Assembly: GCF_023159225.1 (NCBI RefSeq)
Contig: NC_063171.1
Location: 8,729,886-8,793,885 of the forward strand
DNA: 64,000 bases
Source of the DNA: Perognathus longimembris pacificus
Lineage: Eukaryota > Chordata > Mammalia > Rodentia > Heteromyidae
Direction: 5' to 3'
A program made the position numbers and the translations under genes. The notes below the pieces were generated by a model that searched no databases, had not been told where the DNA came from, and worked only from the letters and a program-made list of their open reading frames with translations. Shown one piece after another: positions 23,101-35,261 of this stretch. The first letter of the stretch is position 1. Every line of letters begins with the position of its first letter.

Positions 23101-23800
23101 CCCCTCAGTAGATGAGTGGATCAGGAAAATGTGGCACATATACACAATGGAATTCTATGCCTCTATCAGAAAGAATGACATAGCCCCATTCCTAAGGAAA
23201 CGGACGAACTTGGAAAAAATTATACTAAGTGAAGTGAGCCAGACCCAAAGAAACATGGACTCTATGGTTTCCTTCATAGGGAATAATTAGAAAAGGTTTA
23301 GGCTAGTCATAGCAGAAGATCACAAGAGTCCAATAGTTATGCCCTTATAAACACAGAAGATGATGCTAAGTGAGATGAACTCCATGTTATGGAAGCCAGT
23401 GTTATATCATTGTTGTGAGCATTTTCAACATGCCATATGAAACCAGAGTTTTGTTTGTTGTTGTTGTTCCTCTTGTATCCCCTTCCTGTGGTTGTGCCTG
23501 CGCTATCATTGTATCTCATCTGAGTACCCTGGGTATCAAATATACTTGTATTAAGACTAGGAAAGGGAAAAGGAATATCAAAATAGACAAAGGATAAAAA
23601 GACAAACGACTCCAAAAGCAATCCTTGCAAAACCATTTGGTGTAAACCAGTTGAACAACTTATGGGGGTGGGAGGGAGGGAAAGTGGTTGGGGTGAGGAG
23701 GGAAATGAGAGAGGAGGAAACAAGTTATACAAGAAATGTACCCACTGCCTTGCCTGTGAAACTGTAACCCCTCTGTACATCACTTTGACAATAAATAAAT
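23101..23800 (+). mobile_element. LINE-1 3' end (older lineage)
   Basis: It begins in the last ORF2 codons ('ccctcagtagatgagtgg', compare 3806) and runs to the 3' terminus GACAATAAATAAAT. A 12-bp target duplication AATAAAAAATAG lies at 23089-23100 and 23801-23812. Confidence 0.92.
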
Positions 23801-23814
23801 AATAAAAAATAGAA

Positions 23815-23892
23815 TATGGATTGAAGGTGTAGCTCACTGGTAGAATGTTTGCTTAGCATATGCACAATCCTGGGTCTGCTCACCTACCCTGA
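23815..23892 (+). mobile_element. ID-type SINE
   Basis: 'gtgtagctcactggtagaat' and 'ttgcttagcatatgcacaa' match the ID monomer. It sits directly beside the preceding L1 end. Confidence 0.7.
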
Positions 23893-25036
23893 AAAGAGAT
23901 GGGGTAGTACATTCATTTCAAACAAGTTTCTCTAAAGTCAAACCAGAATCTTCTACAAAAGGTTATTCAGCCTATCTACCTAACTTGATAGCAGCTATCC
24001 TCCCAGTACCAAAATAAATAATAAACTTAATTCATAAATGCACCCAACATACATCAACTTTGCCCAGCAAGATCTTTTACTTCATTGTCAATGGTCTTGA
24101 ATGTTAATATTGTTCCTAGAGGAAAATGCTAAAATAGAAACACCATGATTTTAGGCTTCTGCATAATCATAGTTCCTATGTATTTATTAAAAACAAAATA
24201 GAGCTGAGAATATGGATCAAGTTGGACAATGCTTATCTGGCAAGCACAAGACCACACCTCATATTTAAACAACAGGACTGTTATAAATAATAAACTTGGT
24301 TGGGAAGACCAAGAACGATATAACACCTACTACAATGTGAATGCTAAGTAAATAGTTGCTCTGCTGTATTGCTGAGGAAATGATGACGATAGGAAAAGCC
24401 TGTACATGTCCTGTAGAGACTGGGAAGTTTTGTTGTTCTTTTATTCCCAAGCATCTTTGACCCAATGTTGGTTGAATACACAGATGCAAACCTCTAGCTA
24501 TGGAGCCAACTATATTTAACAAGTTGGAAAATGACAAGTGTGGCATTGGGTATCAGATATTAGGAGTCTAGATCCCTTCTCTCTGTGTCATGCCTCCCTT
24601 GGTTAGGGAATGTTGTATTATGATAAATGTATTCATGTTGCCAATGGTGTGGAAGGACTTGAACTGAAATTTTGAGAAAAATGGCCCAATTTTCTTTCTT
24701 GCTTAGTACACCAGGCTAGCTGGACCAAAGTACTAATCTATTGATGGTACTTATGTTGATCCTGAAGGAGAGCAGATGAGTAGAGAACACTCTCAGAGGA
24801 CATTTGAAGCAGAAGATAGAGAAAAAAGTCAGAATCTATCACTACAAATAATCAGATAGGGTTTTAGGTGGTGGATGAATAGCAAACTACCTTAAAACAA
24901 GTTGCTACTGCTGGGATAAAAGATCCAAAGGAGTACGAAAACTATGACAATGGAGATTTTTGGAACTCTTCAAGTAGGAATTGGTATTAGAGCTGATTTA
25001 TTTTCCCTGGAGAGCAGGGATGGGATTAGCCTTTTT
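23893..25036. other. Intergenic; one weak ID remnant
   Basis: A diverged ID-like stretch is visible at about 24202-24270 ('gagctgagaatatggatca'). Nothing else recognised. Confidence 0.5.
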
Positions 25037-25108
25037 AGAGGTGTTGGGAATAGAACCCAGGTTCTACATACAGGCCAAGCACTTGACTATTGACCTATAT
25101 ACCCAAAC
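25037..25108 (-). mobile_element. ID-type SINE remnant
   Basis: 'gggaatagaacccaggttc' and 'ccaagcacttgactattgac' are a reversed ID monomer. A second weak copy may follow to 25185. Confidence 0.6.
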
Positions 25109-25189
25109 TTGTTTTCCTGGCATTGGGGAATTAAATTCAGAACTTCAAGCATGTCAACTTTACCATTGAGGTACACTCAAAATTCAGAG

Positions 25190-25361
25190 AAAACCCTTTA
25201 AGTAAGGATGACACAGCAAGAAGGCCTTGGCCAGATGTGCATCCCTAGACTTTGGACTTCCTAGCCTTGGAACCTGCAAGAAAAATCTTTTTCTTTTCTT
25301 CATAAATTACTTGTTCTAGTCTACGGCATTCTGCTATAGTAACACAAGATGGACTAAAACA
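25190..25361 (+). mobile_element. MaLR-type (MST-like) LTR 3' part
   Basis: 'ctttggacttcctagcctt', 'cttcataaattacttgttc', then 'ctatagtaacacaagatgg' and 'actaaaac' follow the 3' end of MST/THE1-type LTRs closely. Confidence 0.75.
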
Positions 25362-25479
25362 ACATGTATTTTTCAATAAGGTCTGGCCATCATCTTAAAA
25401 CATAAAAAAGAAAATCATGTGGATATATTCAGAAATGAGCTTTGCTCACTCAGAGTAAATTCTGCTCCCAGATCCAGGG

Positions 25480-25650
25480 TTCCTTCTATCCCTCTCCCCT
25501 TTCTTCCCTCTCTCTTTCCCTTCCTCCCCCACTTCTGCCCTCTTTCCTTCCTACTTTCCTTCTTGACTCCTTTACTCCCAACCCCTCACTCTTTCCCTCT
25601 CTTCTTCCCTTCTTCCTTCCTTCCCCTCCTCTGTTTTCCTTCTATCCTAG
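25480..25650. repeat. Pyrimidine-rich tract
   Basis: Imperfect CTT/CCTT sequence of about 170 bp; the open frames across it are compositional. Confidence 0.85.
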
Positions 25651-26765
25651 GGTTTAATGCATGCTATGAAATCATTCCGCTATTTAAGTGTTCCCTCTGC
25701 CAGTGATCAAAGGTTTTTTTGCCATTTGGGAAAATAGGCCTATTTCCCAGATCTTCAGAATTCTGAAAAAAAAGAAAGTACGTTATCCACACAAAATTTT
25801 TAATCTGTAAATGTTAGCAATTGACTTTAAGTTTTTCTTTTTCTTTTTTTAACACCAGTCCTCTATTGCCAAACAAAGCAGTTCTGTAAGTTGCATTGTC
25901 TTGCTCCAGTGTTTTACTCCAAATTTTTCACTTAGCACCAAGCAGTGTTGTGGAGTAAAAGAAGTGTGTATGATCCATTTTTTGTAGTTTGTCACACTAA
26001 ATTTGTAAACAAAGTTTGAAAACTCCAAGTTTAAAGGGTCAATTCATGACAACAGGAACTAAAGAGACTAACTGCGCTTACCTGTGGTGAAAAGTCTAGC
26101 CTAATGATTGAAAATAATGTACTCAGTGACCTTGAATAAGAATATTAACCATGAGTTTGCCTCAACATTTGCTTTTGTGCTACAAAGACAGCAGCTGTTA
26201 AATGCCTGTGCAAAGAGCTAACCACTAGGAGGTAAAACTAGTGACCATATCCCAGTAAAATGGCTCCAGAATTTATAATGATGTGTAATTTTAAAGATTG
26301 TATCATTTGAAGAACTTTTATGAATTTTGTCTAAGTCATCAGCACACTACAATGCTTGAAACAAAGACAGTTAAATAATGTCAACCAATAGTCTGCTTTT
26401 TGTATTTTCCAGGATGAAATACTTCTATTTGCTGTTTGTTCATCAATACTTTCCTTCGGTACTTTATGCTCTTAACCTAACTTGCATAGAAAGCATAGTG
26501 GAACAATGATAAGCCTCACTCCTCATAAGCAGATGCATTGAAAGAAGAAGCTAATATTTCTTTCCTTATACACTTGGGTGATTGATTACATTTGAGACTT
26601 TGAATCTGAATTCTGTCCATGCTGTGAAGAAAGCTCATTATGCTATATCTTATACAAAGACATCAATTAACTACAATGGTATAACAGCTTTTTGTCTTTT
26701 AAAATTCAATGTCAAGTATATTTACTGTACCCATAGCATGTATTTGTGTGTAGTTGTGGGTGCAG
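25651..26765. other. Intergenic, nothing recognised
   Basis: AT-rich DNA without recognised genes or repeats. Confidence 0.55.
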
Positions 26766-26977
26766 AGAAAGAGAGGAGAGGATGGAAGAGGAGAGGACAG
26801 GACAGGACAGGAGAGGACAGGAGATGACAGGAGAGGACAGGAGATGACAGGACAGGACAGGAGAGGACAGGAGATGACAGGACAGGAGAGGAGAGGAGAG
26901 GAGAAGACAGGACAGGACAGGACAGGACAGGAGAGGAGGGGAGAGGAGGAGAGGGGAGGGGAGGGGAAGGGAAAAGG
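26766..26977. repeat. (AGGAC/AGGAG/AGATG)n pentanucleotide array
   Basis: About 210 bp of G/A-rich 5-bp units (AGGAC, AGGAG, AGATG) with higher-order 10- and 15-bp patterns. It is strand-asymmetric: the + strand has almost no T. Confidence 0.93.
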
Positions 26978-27202
26978 GCTTACACATGCAAAGCACATGT
27001 CCCATTACTGAACTGTAGCTCTAGTTTTACAATAGAGTTTTAGAATTCAATTGGGAGCTGTTATGAAAAATAGTTTAATTGACATGCTTTACATACTGCA
27101 TAGTTACTACATGACAGGGCTGGTCCTTAATACAATAGGCCAACAACAACAACAAATTCCCAAATGGTACCATATCTCCCTATTCACCAATATGGTATTA
27201 AC

Positions 27203-27217
27203 TCTCCCATTCTCTCT

Positions 27218-27256
<39 letters not shown>

Positions 27257-27272
27257 GTCACTCTCTTTCTTG
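27203..27272. repeat. (CT)n microsatellite
   Basis: CT-rich run with a pure (TC) core around 27236-27256. Confidence 0.9.
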
Positions 27273-27274
27273 CA

Positions 27275-27467
27275 CTAAGAACCTTAAGCTCTCACTCAGT
27301 TTTGTTTCCTTGCTCATAACTGGTGCTCTACCAATTGAACTGCATCTTCAGAGGCCCAGCATTTTGCTACTTTTTGTCTTAAGGTATGTAGTCTCATGTG
27401 TACAATCCTCTAGGTCTTAACTTCTGAATAGCTAGGATTTAAAGGTGTGAGGCACTGGTGTCAGGCC
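27275..27467 (-). mobile_element. B1 + Geo-type composite SINE
   Basis: Reverse strand: B1-like head ('aatagctaggatttaaagg' reversed) and right monomer remnant ('tgctctaccaattgaactgc' reversed). Confidence 0.7.
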
Positions 27468-27649
27468 TCTTTCGCTCTTTTGAAATGGTTTAATGCTGTT
27501 CTGTAGTAACTCAATCTCACCCAAACTATTAATGACATTGAAAATACTACCTGTGATTTTTATTCACAAATGTGTTGACTTTGCTTCTTTATTATAAATT
27601 ATTTGGCTGAATTTCTGGTAGTTTCATAAGTACTCTAACAAATTTTCTG

Positions 27650-27851
27650 GAGCTGGGAATGTGCTTAGCAGTAGAATGCTTGCCTAGCATGCATGAAGCC
27701 CTGGGTTCCATTACGCTGCACCACATAGACAGAAAAAGCCAGCCGTGACGCTGTGGCTCAAGTGGTAGAGTGCTAACCTTGAGCAAAAGGAAGCCAGGGA
27801 CAGTGCTCAAGCCCTGAGTACAAGCCCCAGCACTGGCAAAAAGAATAAAAG
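27650..27851 (+). mobile_element. IDL-Geo dimeric SINE
   Basis: Full dimer with 'aatgcttgcctagcatgc' in the left monomer and GTGGCTCAAGTGGTAGAG in the right. Target duplication AATTTTCTG lies at 27641-27649 and 27852-27860. Confidence 0.92.
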
Positions 27852-28044
27852 AATTTTCTGTTTGATAATTATTCTCTAAAGACTAGACAGCATCCATCTT
27901 ACAAAATCAAAGTATATATTTCAGTTGTGTGTATTGCAGAAATCCTGACTTGTCCTCCACGTCCCTCCCACTGTTCACTGTGCCCCTTTCTCTCTTAGAG
28001 ATAACATGCTCCAATAATCCTACCCATGTTTTCATCCATTTTTC

Positions 28045-28255
28045 TTCCTGGGCCCCACTGCTGCCCCTGAGCTCTTCAGCTCAAGGATAGCACTCTACCA
28101 CTTGAGCCACAGAACCACTTCTGGTTTTCTGATGGTTAATGGGAGACAAGAGTCTCAAGGACTTTCCTGCCAGGTCTGACTTTGAACCGCGATCCTCAGA
28201 TCTCAGCCTCTTGAGTAGCTAGGATTTCAGTAATGAGCCACCAGCATTTGGCTTC
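28045..28255 (-). mobile_element. B1 + Geo-type composite SINE
   Basis: Reverse strand: 'gagtagctaggatttcag', 'ctttgaaccgcgatcctc' and 'ctaccacttgagccacag' are the diagnostic blocks. An L1 3' end inserted at its edge. Confidence 0.85.
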
Positions 28256-28265
28256 ATCCATTCTT

Positions 28266-28931
28266 TTTTTTTTAATAATTACTTATTTATTGTCAAAGTG
28301 ATATACAGAGGGGTTACAGTTTCATACGTTAGGCCATGGGTACATTTCTTGTACTATTTGTTACCTCCTCCCTCATTCCTCCCTCCCCCTTTCCCTCTCC
28401 TCCCATGAGTTGTTCAGTTAGTTTACACCAAATGGTTTTGCAAGGATTGCTTTTGGAGTTGTTTGTCTTTTTATCCTTTATCTCTTGATTTTGATATTCC
28501 CTTTCTCTTCCCTAGTTCTAATACCAGTATATACAGTATCCAGGGTACTCAGATAAGATACATTGATAGTGCGGGCACAACCACAGGAAGGGGATACAAG
28601 AGGAACAATAATAACAACTAAAAGCTCTGGTTTCATATGGTATGTTGAAAATGCTCACAACAATGATATAACACTGGCTTCCATAACATGGAGTTCATCT
28701 CACTTAGCATCATCTTCTGTGTTTATAAGGGCATAACTATTGGGCTCTTGTGATCCTCTGCTGTGACTAGCCTAAACCTATGCTAATTATTCCCTATGAG
28801 GGAAACCATAGAGTCCATGTTTCTTTGGGTCTGGCTCACTTCACTTAGTATAATTTTTTCCAAGTTCTTCCATTTCCTCATGAATGGGGCGACGCCATTC
28901 TTTCTGATAGAGGCATAAAATTCTATTGTGT
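28266..28931 (-). mobile_element. LINE-1 3' end, reversed (older lineage)
   Basis: It starts with a T-run and the reversed 3' UTR ('ttattgtcaaagtgatatac', 'gttacagtttcata') and ends in the last ORF2 codons. Target duplication ATCCATTCTT lies at 28256-28265 and 28932-28941. Confidence 0.92.
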
Positions 28932-28941
28932 ATCCATTCTT

Positions 28942-29496
28942 ATTTGCATCTTTTCCTCTGGCTTCTCCTGCTTCCTATGGATTGGAGTGCATTGGCATCT
29001 GCATGCATTTCTGACCCTCTACCCTCCCACACAGGGCTCCCTGGCTACTTTGAGCAAGCCCATCTTCTGACTGCACCCATTGTCTTTATCGCCTACGCCC
29101 AAACTCCAGCCCTTGTTTTTTTATTGCCTTTTTTGTGCAGAACTGCCTCCTACAGATGTTAACAAACCTCCTTTCTGCATTTCTTCAAGTCAAATCACCA
29201 GCAGGGCCTTGTGTCTGCCAGTGTGTCAGCAGTTGCAGTTCATATTAGAGCAATTCCTTTTTCTTCTCTAAAATGTTTCACTTGGGGGCCTTAATTTTTT
29301 ACTGGTAATTTTTTTACAGGTGTATTCAGAAGATCTGTAGCAACGCATGTTAAATAAACATGAAAAACAATTTACTTATATATAAATAAATTAAGTGTGT
29401 GAGCAGGAGAGGTACAGGTAGCCAGATAGACTGCTAAAGTAGAGATAGAAGAACCGGAAGTGCTTCTCATGAGAAACCCATATGTACTTTTATTTG
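28942..29496. other. Intergenic, nothing recognised
   Basis: Unique-looking sequence; the short open frame 28926-29162 lacks any recognisable domain. Confidence 0.55.
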
Positions 29497-29556
29497 CTGC
29501 TGAGGATTGAACATGGGACCTCATAAATGCTCCCACTGAGTTCTACACAGCACCTT
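29497..29556 (-). mobile_element. ID-type SINE remnant
   Basis: 'gctgaggattgaacatggg' and 'cactgagttctacac' are a reversed ID monomer. Confidence 0.6.
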
Positions 29557-29572
29557 GATAACTTCTTTTTCT

Positions 29573-29782
29573 TGTGACTGTACTGTGGCTTGTACTCCAA
29601 TTTTGAGCTCACTCAGCTTGCTTGCTCAAGGATAGTGCTTTATCATTTGAGCCACAACTCCAGCCCTGATTTTGCAGATGGAGCCTAGTGGGTTTTTCTG
29701 CCATGGCTGGCTTGAATTAAGGTCCTCTGATTTCAGTCTCTCAGTGATTTAGGATTAAAGGCATGAGCCAGTGATAACCAGC
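29573..29782 (-). mobile_element. B1 + Geo-type composite SINE (diverged)
   Basis: Reverse strand: 'gatttaggattaaaggcatg' (B1 head) and 'gctttatcatttgagccac' (right monomer). Confidence 0.75.
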
Positions 29783-29882
29783 AAAAACTTTTTCAAAAAT
29801 CAAATGTGTCAACTTGACATTACATGAAACTTTTTAAAGTGTCTTTCTTTATTCTATACATGAGTATCTGATTCTTACAGAG

Positions 29883-30121
29883 TGGGAGTGTTTCATGTTT
29901 ATAATCCTTAATACTCAGGAGCCTGAGATCTGAGGATCACTGTTGAAAGCCAGCCCAGACAGGGAAGTCCTTGAGGCTCATATCTCCAATTAACTACCAA
30001 AATATAAACAAATAACAGAAGTAGAGATGTGGCTCAAGTGGTAGAGGGCTAGTTTTGAGCAAGAAGTCTCAGCCACCCCACTCAGGACCTGAGTACAAGC
30101 CTCAGGACTGGTACAACAGAA
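29883..30121 (+). mobile_element. B1 + Geo-type composite SINE
   Basis: B1-like half with 'cctgagatctgaggatcac' and 'agccagcccagacaggg', then right monomer 'gtggctcaagtggtagagg', ending 'ggactggtacaac'. Confidence 0.85.
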
Positions 30122-31289
30122 GAGAACCTAATCATTAGAATTAACTTATAAGCACATGAGTATGTATTTTCAAGCATCTTTCAATTAAACATTATTACAT
30201 ATTTTTCTACTAGACCAATAACTAGAGGAACTGCTCATCATCCTTGCTATATTAATACTTCTATATAAATTGAAATTTTTTCTAAAATTTAAATTCCATT
30301 TGTTTTTATATTGTTGTGATTAGATACAAACTAAATGCTCATAATAATTAACAGAAAATGCCGCTTTGGACTTGCTGCAAATGAGGGCTATAGGGCAATC
30401 TGCCAAACTTCTCTTTGGAATGATAACTCTCAGTATGTGCAAAGATTGTTTCTAAGTAAATCTCCTTCACTGTCTTGCCCAGGGGCAAAAGTGCCCTCTG
30501 TCCTGAAGGGCAGAGATACTGATGAGGAAACATGGAGCTTCAAGGTTTTCATTTGTTCCCTTCCATCATTCCACAAGTCACAGTGTCTCCTCCCACTAAA
30601 CTTCTGTTATCTTCTGTTCACACAGTTAACCATATTTTTTTCTGCATGTTTTTGACACATTCCAATATTGAATTCCAAAAGCCAGGGGACAAAGAGCATT
30701 TGACTTCTCTTGTGACTTCAGCATTAGAACAATGCAAAGAGTGGTAGAGTAACATATCCCTTAAATGTTTGTTATGTACCTATAATGACTCTGGCCATGT
30801 ATGGGGGCCCTAGAGATACTATGGCAAGCATGGAACTGTTCTGTTCTTAGGAAACTGGATTTGAGTGGGAAAGACACAGGCAAAAGAGTTACATTCCCGT
30901 TTCTCTATTCTCTATTCTGTGGTTTGTTCTAAGTCAGAAGTCCTCCAACATGACAAGCTACAACCAGAAAGAATCCAAGTCTCCCCAAAACCTCTAGGGT
31001 ACTAGCATTATTGTCTTGGTCCTAAGATTCCATGTATGCTCTTCTCTGAAGTTTTTCTGTGAACATACTTCAAGAGCATTTTTCAAGAGTATTTTGATTA
31101 CCTATGTTTAATCATATAATAAAATAGTTATATTGTTTCTACCAACTTTGATCTAAAGTAATTACAGCTAGCAAAGACACATGTTTTTATTGTATTCCTA
31201 TTTTTCTATGGTTAATTATAAAAAATAACTAATATATTAATAATAAGTATTATTAATAATAATTTAAATTCGAAACAAGAGGAATATGG
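30122..31289. other. Intergenic, nothing recognised
   Basis: About 1.2 kb without recognised features. An AT-rich inverted repeat (arms TTAATAATA/TATTATTAA) is near 31232-31255. Confidence 0.55.
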
Positions 31290-31405
31290 TGTAAAAGTCC
31301 TGCTGTGCCCATGTGCAATCCCAAATGCTTGGGAGGCTGTAGTGGAGGATTACTTGAATCTAAGGAATTCAAAGTCAGACTGGGCAATTTACTGAGAACA
31401 TAAAG
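31290..31405 (+). mobile_element. B1-like SINE (diverged)
   Basis: 'caatcccaaatgcttgggag', 'gtggaggattacttgaat' and 'agtcagactgggcaattta' follow the B1/Alu-like pattern. Confidence 0.65.
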
Positions 31406-31529
31406 GTGTGAGTAGGTAGGTTTGATAGTTTTGTATAACATGCTGTCCTACAATGTCCACTACCACACTTCTCAGAGCAGAAACCTGAAATATCACTTCT
31501 TCAGAAAAGCTTCCTTGATCCTCTCTATC

Positions 31530-31727
31530 TCGTTCTGCACTAGAATTTGAATTCATGCTTGATAGACAACTGTCCTACTACTTGAGCCATACTCCAGTCC
31601 TTTCATTTTTCTTTAAATTTATTTTTCAGATAGAGCCTTTCACATTCGCCTAGTAGCTTATTCAGCAATCTTCCTAATTTTACCTCCCAGATAGTGAGTT
31701 CATGGTTGCCCATCACCATGCTCAGGC
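31530..31727 (-). mobile_element. Diverged B1 + Geo-type SINE
   Basis: Reverse strand: 'cctactacttgagccatac' (right monomer) and 'ccatcaccatgctcaggc' (B1 5' end). Confidence 0.6.
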
Positions 31728-32690
31728 TATTTTTGAAATAAGATTTTATTAACACTTTCCTCAAACCTCTATACTCCTCTTTTCTTCTAAGTCTATTCTC
31801 TAAGTAGCTATGAAGCTATTTGGTGTATCTTTTCAATAAGACATATATATGTATATATATGACATTTCCCTTTTCTCTTCTTTCTTTGTCCCTCTTCACT
31901 ATCTCTCCTTCATCTTCTCCTTTGTGTTCTTCCCTCATTTTTTAAATTTAATTTCTCCCCAACTATAATATAGCTCCAGGAGGACAGATAGCATTTTATC
32001 TGCAAACTTGTAACAGTACTTGCCCAGTAGTTTCATGCTGAATATATATTTGATAAATAGATTGGAAAAAAAGGAAAGAATAGCAACACCTTTAGAACAT
32101 CCTTGTCTGGTGACAATTAATTTGGGATGTGAGAGACCAAGTCATCAATTGAAACTAAACATAGAAAGTTGAATTTGAGGTGTGTGGGGGGGGGGGCAGG
32201 TGGGAGTGTAAGATTGTGAGTGGAAGAGATGGATGACAAAGAAAATGTGGACTGACTATTGGACAGCATTTAGGCTGCATTAATTAACAATACAAATATT
32301 TGAAAAGAATGAATAAATGAAGTAATTAACATGCTAATCAGTATACATAGTTTGAAATGGATTTCTGAGAAAATGATCTAAGCTTAGTCACACAAAATTT
32401 GTGATAAATAGAATAATAGTGCTCAAAGCTTTCCATATCTAAATCCACATAGCCCGTGAATGTGTTATTTGATATTATAAGAGAGACCTTTGAGTGGGGG
32501 TTGCTGGGGATAGAGCCCAGGGCCTTCTGAATGCTTCCAGTGTCCAAAAGATACTTTCATAGAAATGACTGACATTTAAATAAAAATGGAAATAGTATTC
32601 TGGGTTTTCCAGGTTTACATGCAATTTAAAGTATCTATTACTACAGGGAGAGGAAAGTGAGCTAGATTTTGAGGAGGAAACTAAAGCAAG
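31728..32690. other. Intergenic; one ID remnant
   Basis: A short reversed ID core is at about 32493-32540 ('ttgctggggatagagccc'), and a G-run is at about 32186-32196. Otherwise nothing recognised. Confidence 0.55.
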
Positions 32691-32920
32691 GCCAGGCATG
32701 AGTGCTACACACTTGTAATACCTGCTGTTCTGGAGGGAGAGACTAGAAGAATCGTGGTTTGAGGACAGCTGAGGTTAAAATTCAGCAGGACTCCACCACA
32801 ACAAAACAAACTGGGTGTGATCATACATATAGTTCACCCCAGATACTTAATCCTACTTACTCAGCAGGTACAGGTGGGCGGATTGATATCTGAGGCCTGG
32901 TCTTCTCATCCAGGACTAAT
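32691..32920 (+). mobile_element. Two diverged B1-like SINE halves
   Basis: 'ccaggcatgagtgctacac' starts the first copy. A second weaker copy starts near 32812 ('ctgggtgtgatcatacat'). Confidence 0.55.
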
Positions 32921-33068
32921 GCAGGATAATTTATTCTAAAATATAACAAATCAAATAATTCCTGATGCTAGGGATATGGCTCAAATGCTAAAATACCTGA
33001 CCCAGTAAAGAAAGGAGGGGAGAAATAGGAAGGAAGGAAAGGAAAGGCAAGAATGAAGACAGAGAAGG

Positions 33069-33072
33069 GGGG

Positions 33073-33116
<44 letters not shown>

Positions 33117-33245
33117 AAAGAGAGAGAAACAAAGAAAGAGAAAAAGAGAGTGAGAAAAAGAGAGACAGAAAGAAAGAGAGAATGAAAGAAAGAATGAAAG
33201 AAAGGAAGGAAGGGAGGGAGAAGGAAGGAAGGAAGGAAGGAAGAA

Positions 33246-33329
<84 letters not shown>

Positions 33330-33348
33330 GAAGGAAGGCAATGATCAT
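33069..33348. repeat. Purine tract: (GA)n, (GGAA)n, (GAAA)n
   Basis: A pure (GA) run (about 33077-33113), mixed GAAA/GGAA, then uninterrupted GAAA units (about 33249-33328). Long open frames through it are artefacts of the repeat. Confidence 0.95.
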
Positions 33349-33436
33349 AGTGAAGGAAAGAGGGGGCCACAGACCTAGAACTGCATGTACTCTTTCCAAT
33401 CTAGGAAAGGCAAGGGAATGAATTCTTCCCACAGAC

Positions 33437-33545
33437 ACCTTGATTTTAGAATTTCTAACCTCCAGAACTATAAGATAATATAGTCATGTGTTTAAGCCAC
33501 CAAATCCTTGGTGACTTAGTACAGCACTGATAAGAAAATAAGACA
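33437..33545 (+). mobile_element. MaLR-type (MLT1-like) LTR 3' end
   Basis: 'accttgattttagaatttc', 'taacctccagaactataag' and 'gtttaagccaccaaatcc' are hallmark blocks of MLT1-type LTR 3' ends. Confidence 0.75.
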
Positions 33546-34339
33546 TCTTCAGTTCTATGTAGACTGTGCTGCCAAACTGTAACATGTAACAAGAGAAAAT
33601 AAATCAAAATGAAGTAACATTGGTTTAAGGTACATAGTGGGAAGGCCATTGTTGGACAGATCAAGTCCAAGATGGACTGAATTGTGCTGTGGTCATGATC
33701 CTGGTATCAATTAAACTTTGAAACATTGTTCATTTCTGCTGACCATTTGTGGAATAGATCCCTTCCTCCAACTACCAAGACTGAGACTTCACCCAGCCTC
33801 TCTCACACAGGACAGTTTAAACTTCTGTTCAACATCAATCGATTCTTGACCAACAAGTGATACCATTATCAACTCCCTTAAGGTTTAAACCTGTAAATGC
33901 AGCTGCCATTTATGAAACCCCAGCAGACATTTTCAAAATTGTTTCATCCTGTTTCCTCAGATTGCCATCCTCATTAGCACCAAATACATGTCATTGTCTT
34001 TGTTCTTGACTACATTAACATCATTCTAGATTGACAACCAGCTATTATCAGGAGATTCAGTACTACTGATTCAGCAATTCTGAGTGATAAGACCTGAAAG
34101 TTCTGTTTATATAGAAAACCTCCATGTGAAGCCAGTCCTGTTGAGTCACAGAGTGCTTGCTCACTGGGAAGGCTGTGCAAGTCACTGTCAAGAAAAATGA
34201 AAGGATTGTTCTATGGTCTGTCATCACTTACACAGTATTTCTAAGCTTATATATTACTGGTGCATTTTACAAATAACATTTTATATGAGGAAGATACATA
34301 CATCATTTAAAAAATTCATAGCATTTTATTTTATTTTTT
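33546..34339. other. Intergenic, nothing recognised
   Basis: No convincing gene or repeat. Confidence 0.5.
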
Positions 34340-34400
34340 ACAACAAGGACCTCACATGTGCTGAAAGTGCTCTACCATTGGGCTATACTCCCAGTCCTCA
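34340..34400 (-). mobile_element. ID-type SINE remnant
   Basis: 'aaggacctcacatgtgctg' and 'gctctaccattgggctatac' are a reversed ID monomer. Confidence 0.6.
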
Positions 34401-34644
34401 TTTTATTTTACTGTCAAAGCAAGAAAAGGCAGTCAATTTTCCTAACTGGACAGATGGTATATTATATAAGTCTCATGATAGACTCAGTCCTTAAACGCCA
34501 GTTTTGTTTTTGTTGTTTGTACATTCTTTCCACAATAACAATGTTTAAAATCAAGATACAGAAGCAACCACCTGAAAATGAATTCAGAAGTATAAATAAT
34601 AGCAACACCTGCAGATGTGATTAGACACAAGAACAGACATAAAA

Positions 34645-34960
34645 TGAACTGTACTATCATTTGAACTCTTTTCCCCAATGGCCCATGTGTTAAAGGGTTG
34701 TTGTCCAGTGTAGCACTATTGGGAGGTAGTAGACCCTTCAGAAGATGAGGCCTTAAAGGAGACCTTAGTTGATCAGAGAGTATGTTCTCAAAGGATACTG
34801 AAAGACATGTCTTCTCTTCTATTACCTGGCTTTACTCCACCAAACAACCAATCTGTGATTTGCAACCTCACCTCAGGCCAAAAGGACATGGCCAACTGAC
34901 CATGGTATCCCCAAACTAGTTATTCTTTGGAAGTTGATTTTCTGAGGTATTTAAAAAGAA
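34645..34960 (+). mobile_element. Possible old LTR-like repeat
   Basis: 'gcccatgtgttaaaggg' and 'gcactattgggaggtagtag' resemble interior parts of mammalian MaLR-type LTRs. Identity is uncertain. Confidence 0.35.
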
Positions 34961-35261
34961 AGAGATTTAATGTAAGAGCTCAAGAAAGAAAACTGTTACT
35001 GTCTGTTTACAGGAGGTTTTTGGGGGTTTTTTTGGTATGCTACATTCTTGTCCAAACTCAACTTTGTTCATACTTATTGTATCAATGACTCTATACTTTC
35101 AGGTGTACATTACCTAACTCTTGACTCTATCGCAGAATTTTCCAATCCACGCAGTTGGCCACTTAACTAACTTTATAAGACTTTTAAAAATCAGTCAATA
35201 GTTCTTACCCGAAAAGATCTGAACCGTACTAAAACCCTGTATTACTTTATATATTACACAG

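Noticed and set aside
32968..33438. Open frames of repeated Leu/Ser/Phe or Lys/Glu/Arg residues at 33 kb and 45 kb
   Set aside because: They are translations of GAAA/CTTT microsatellites.
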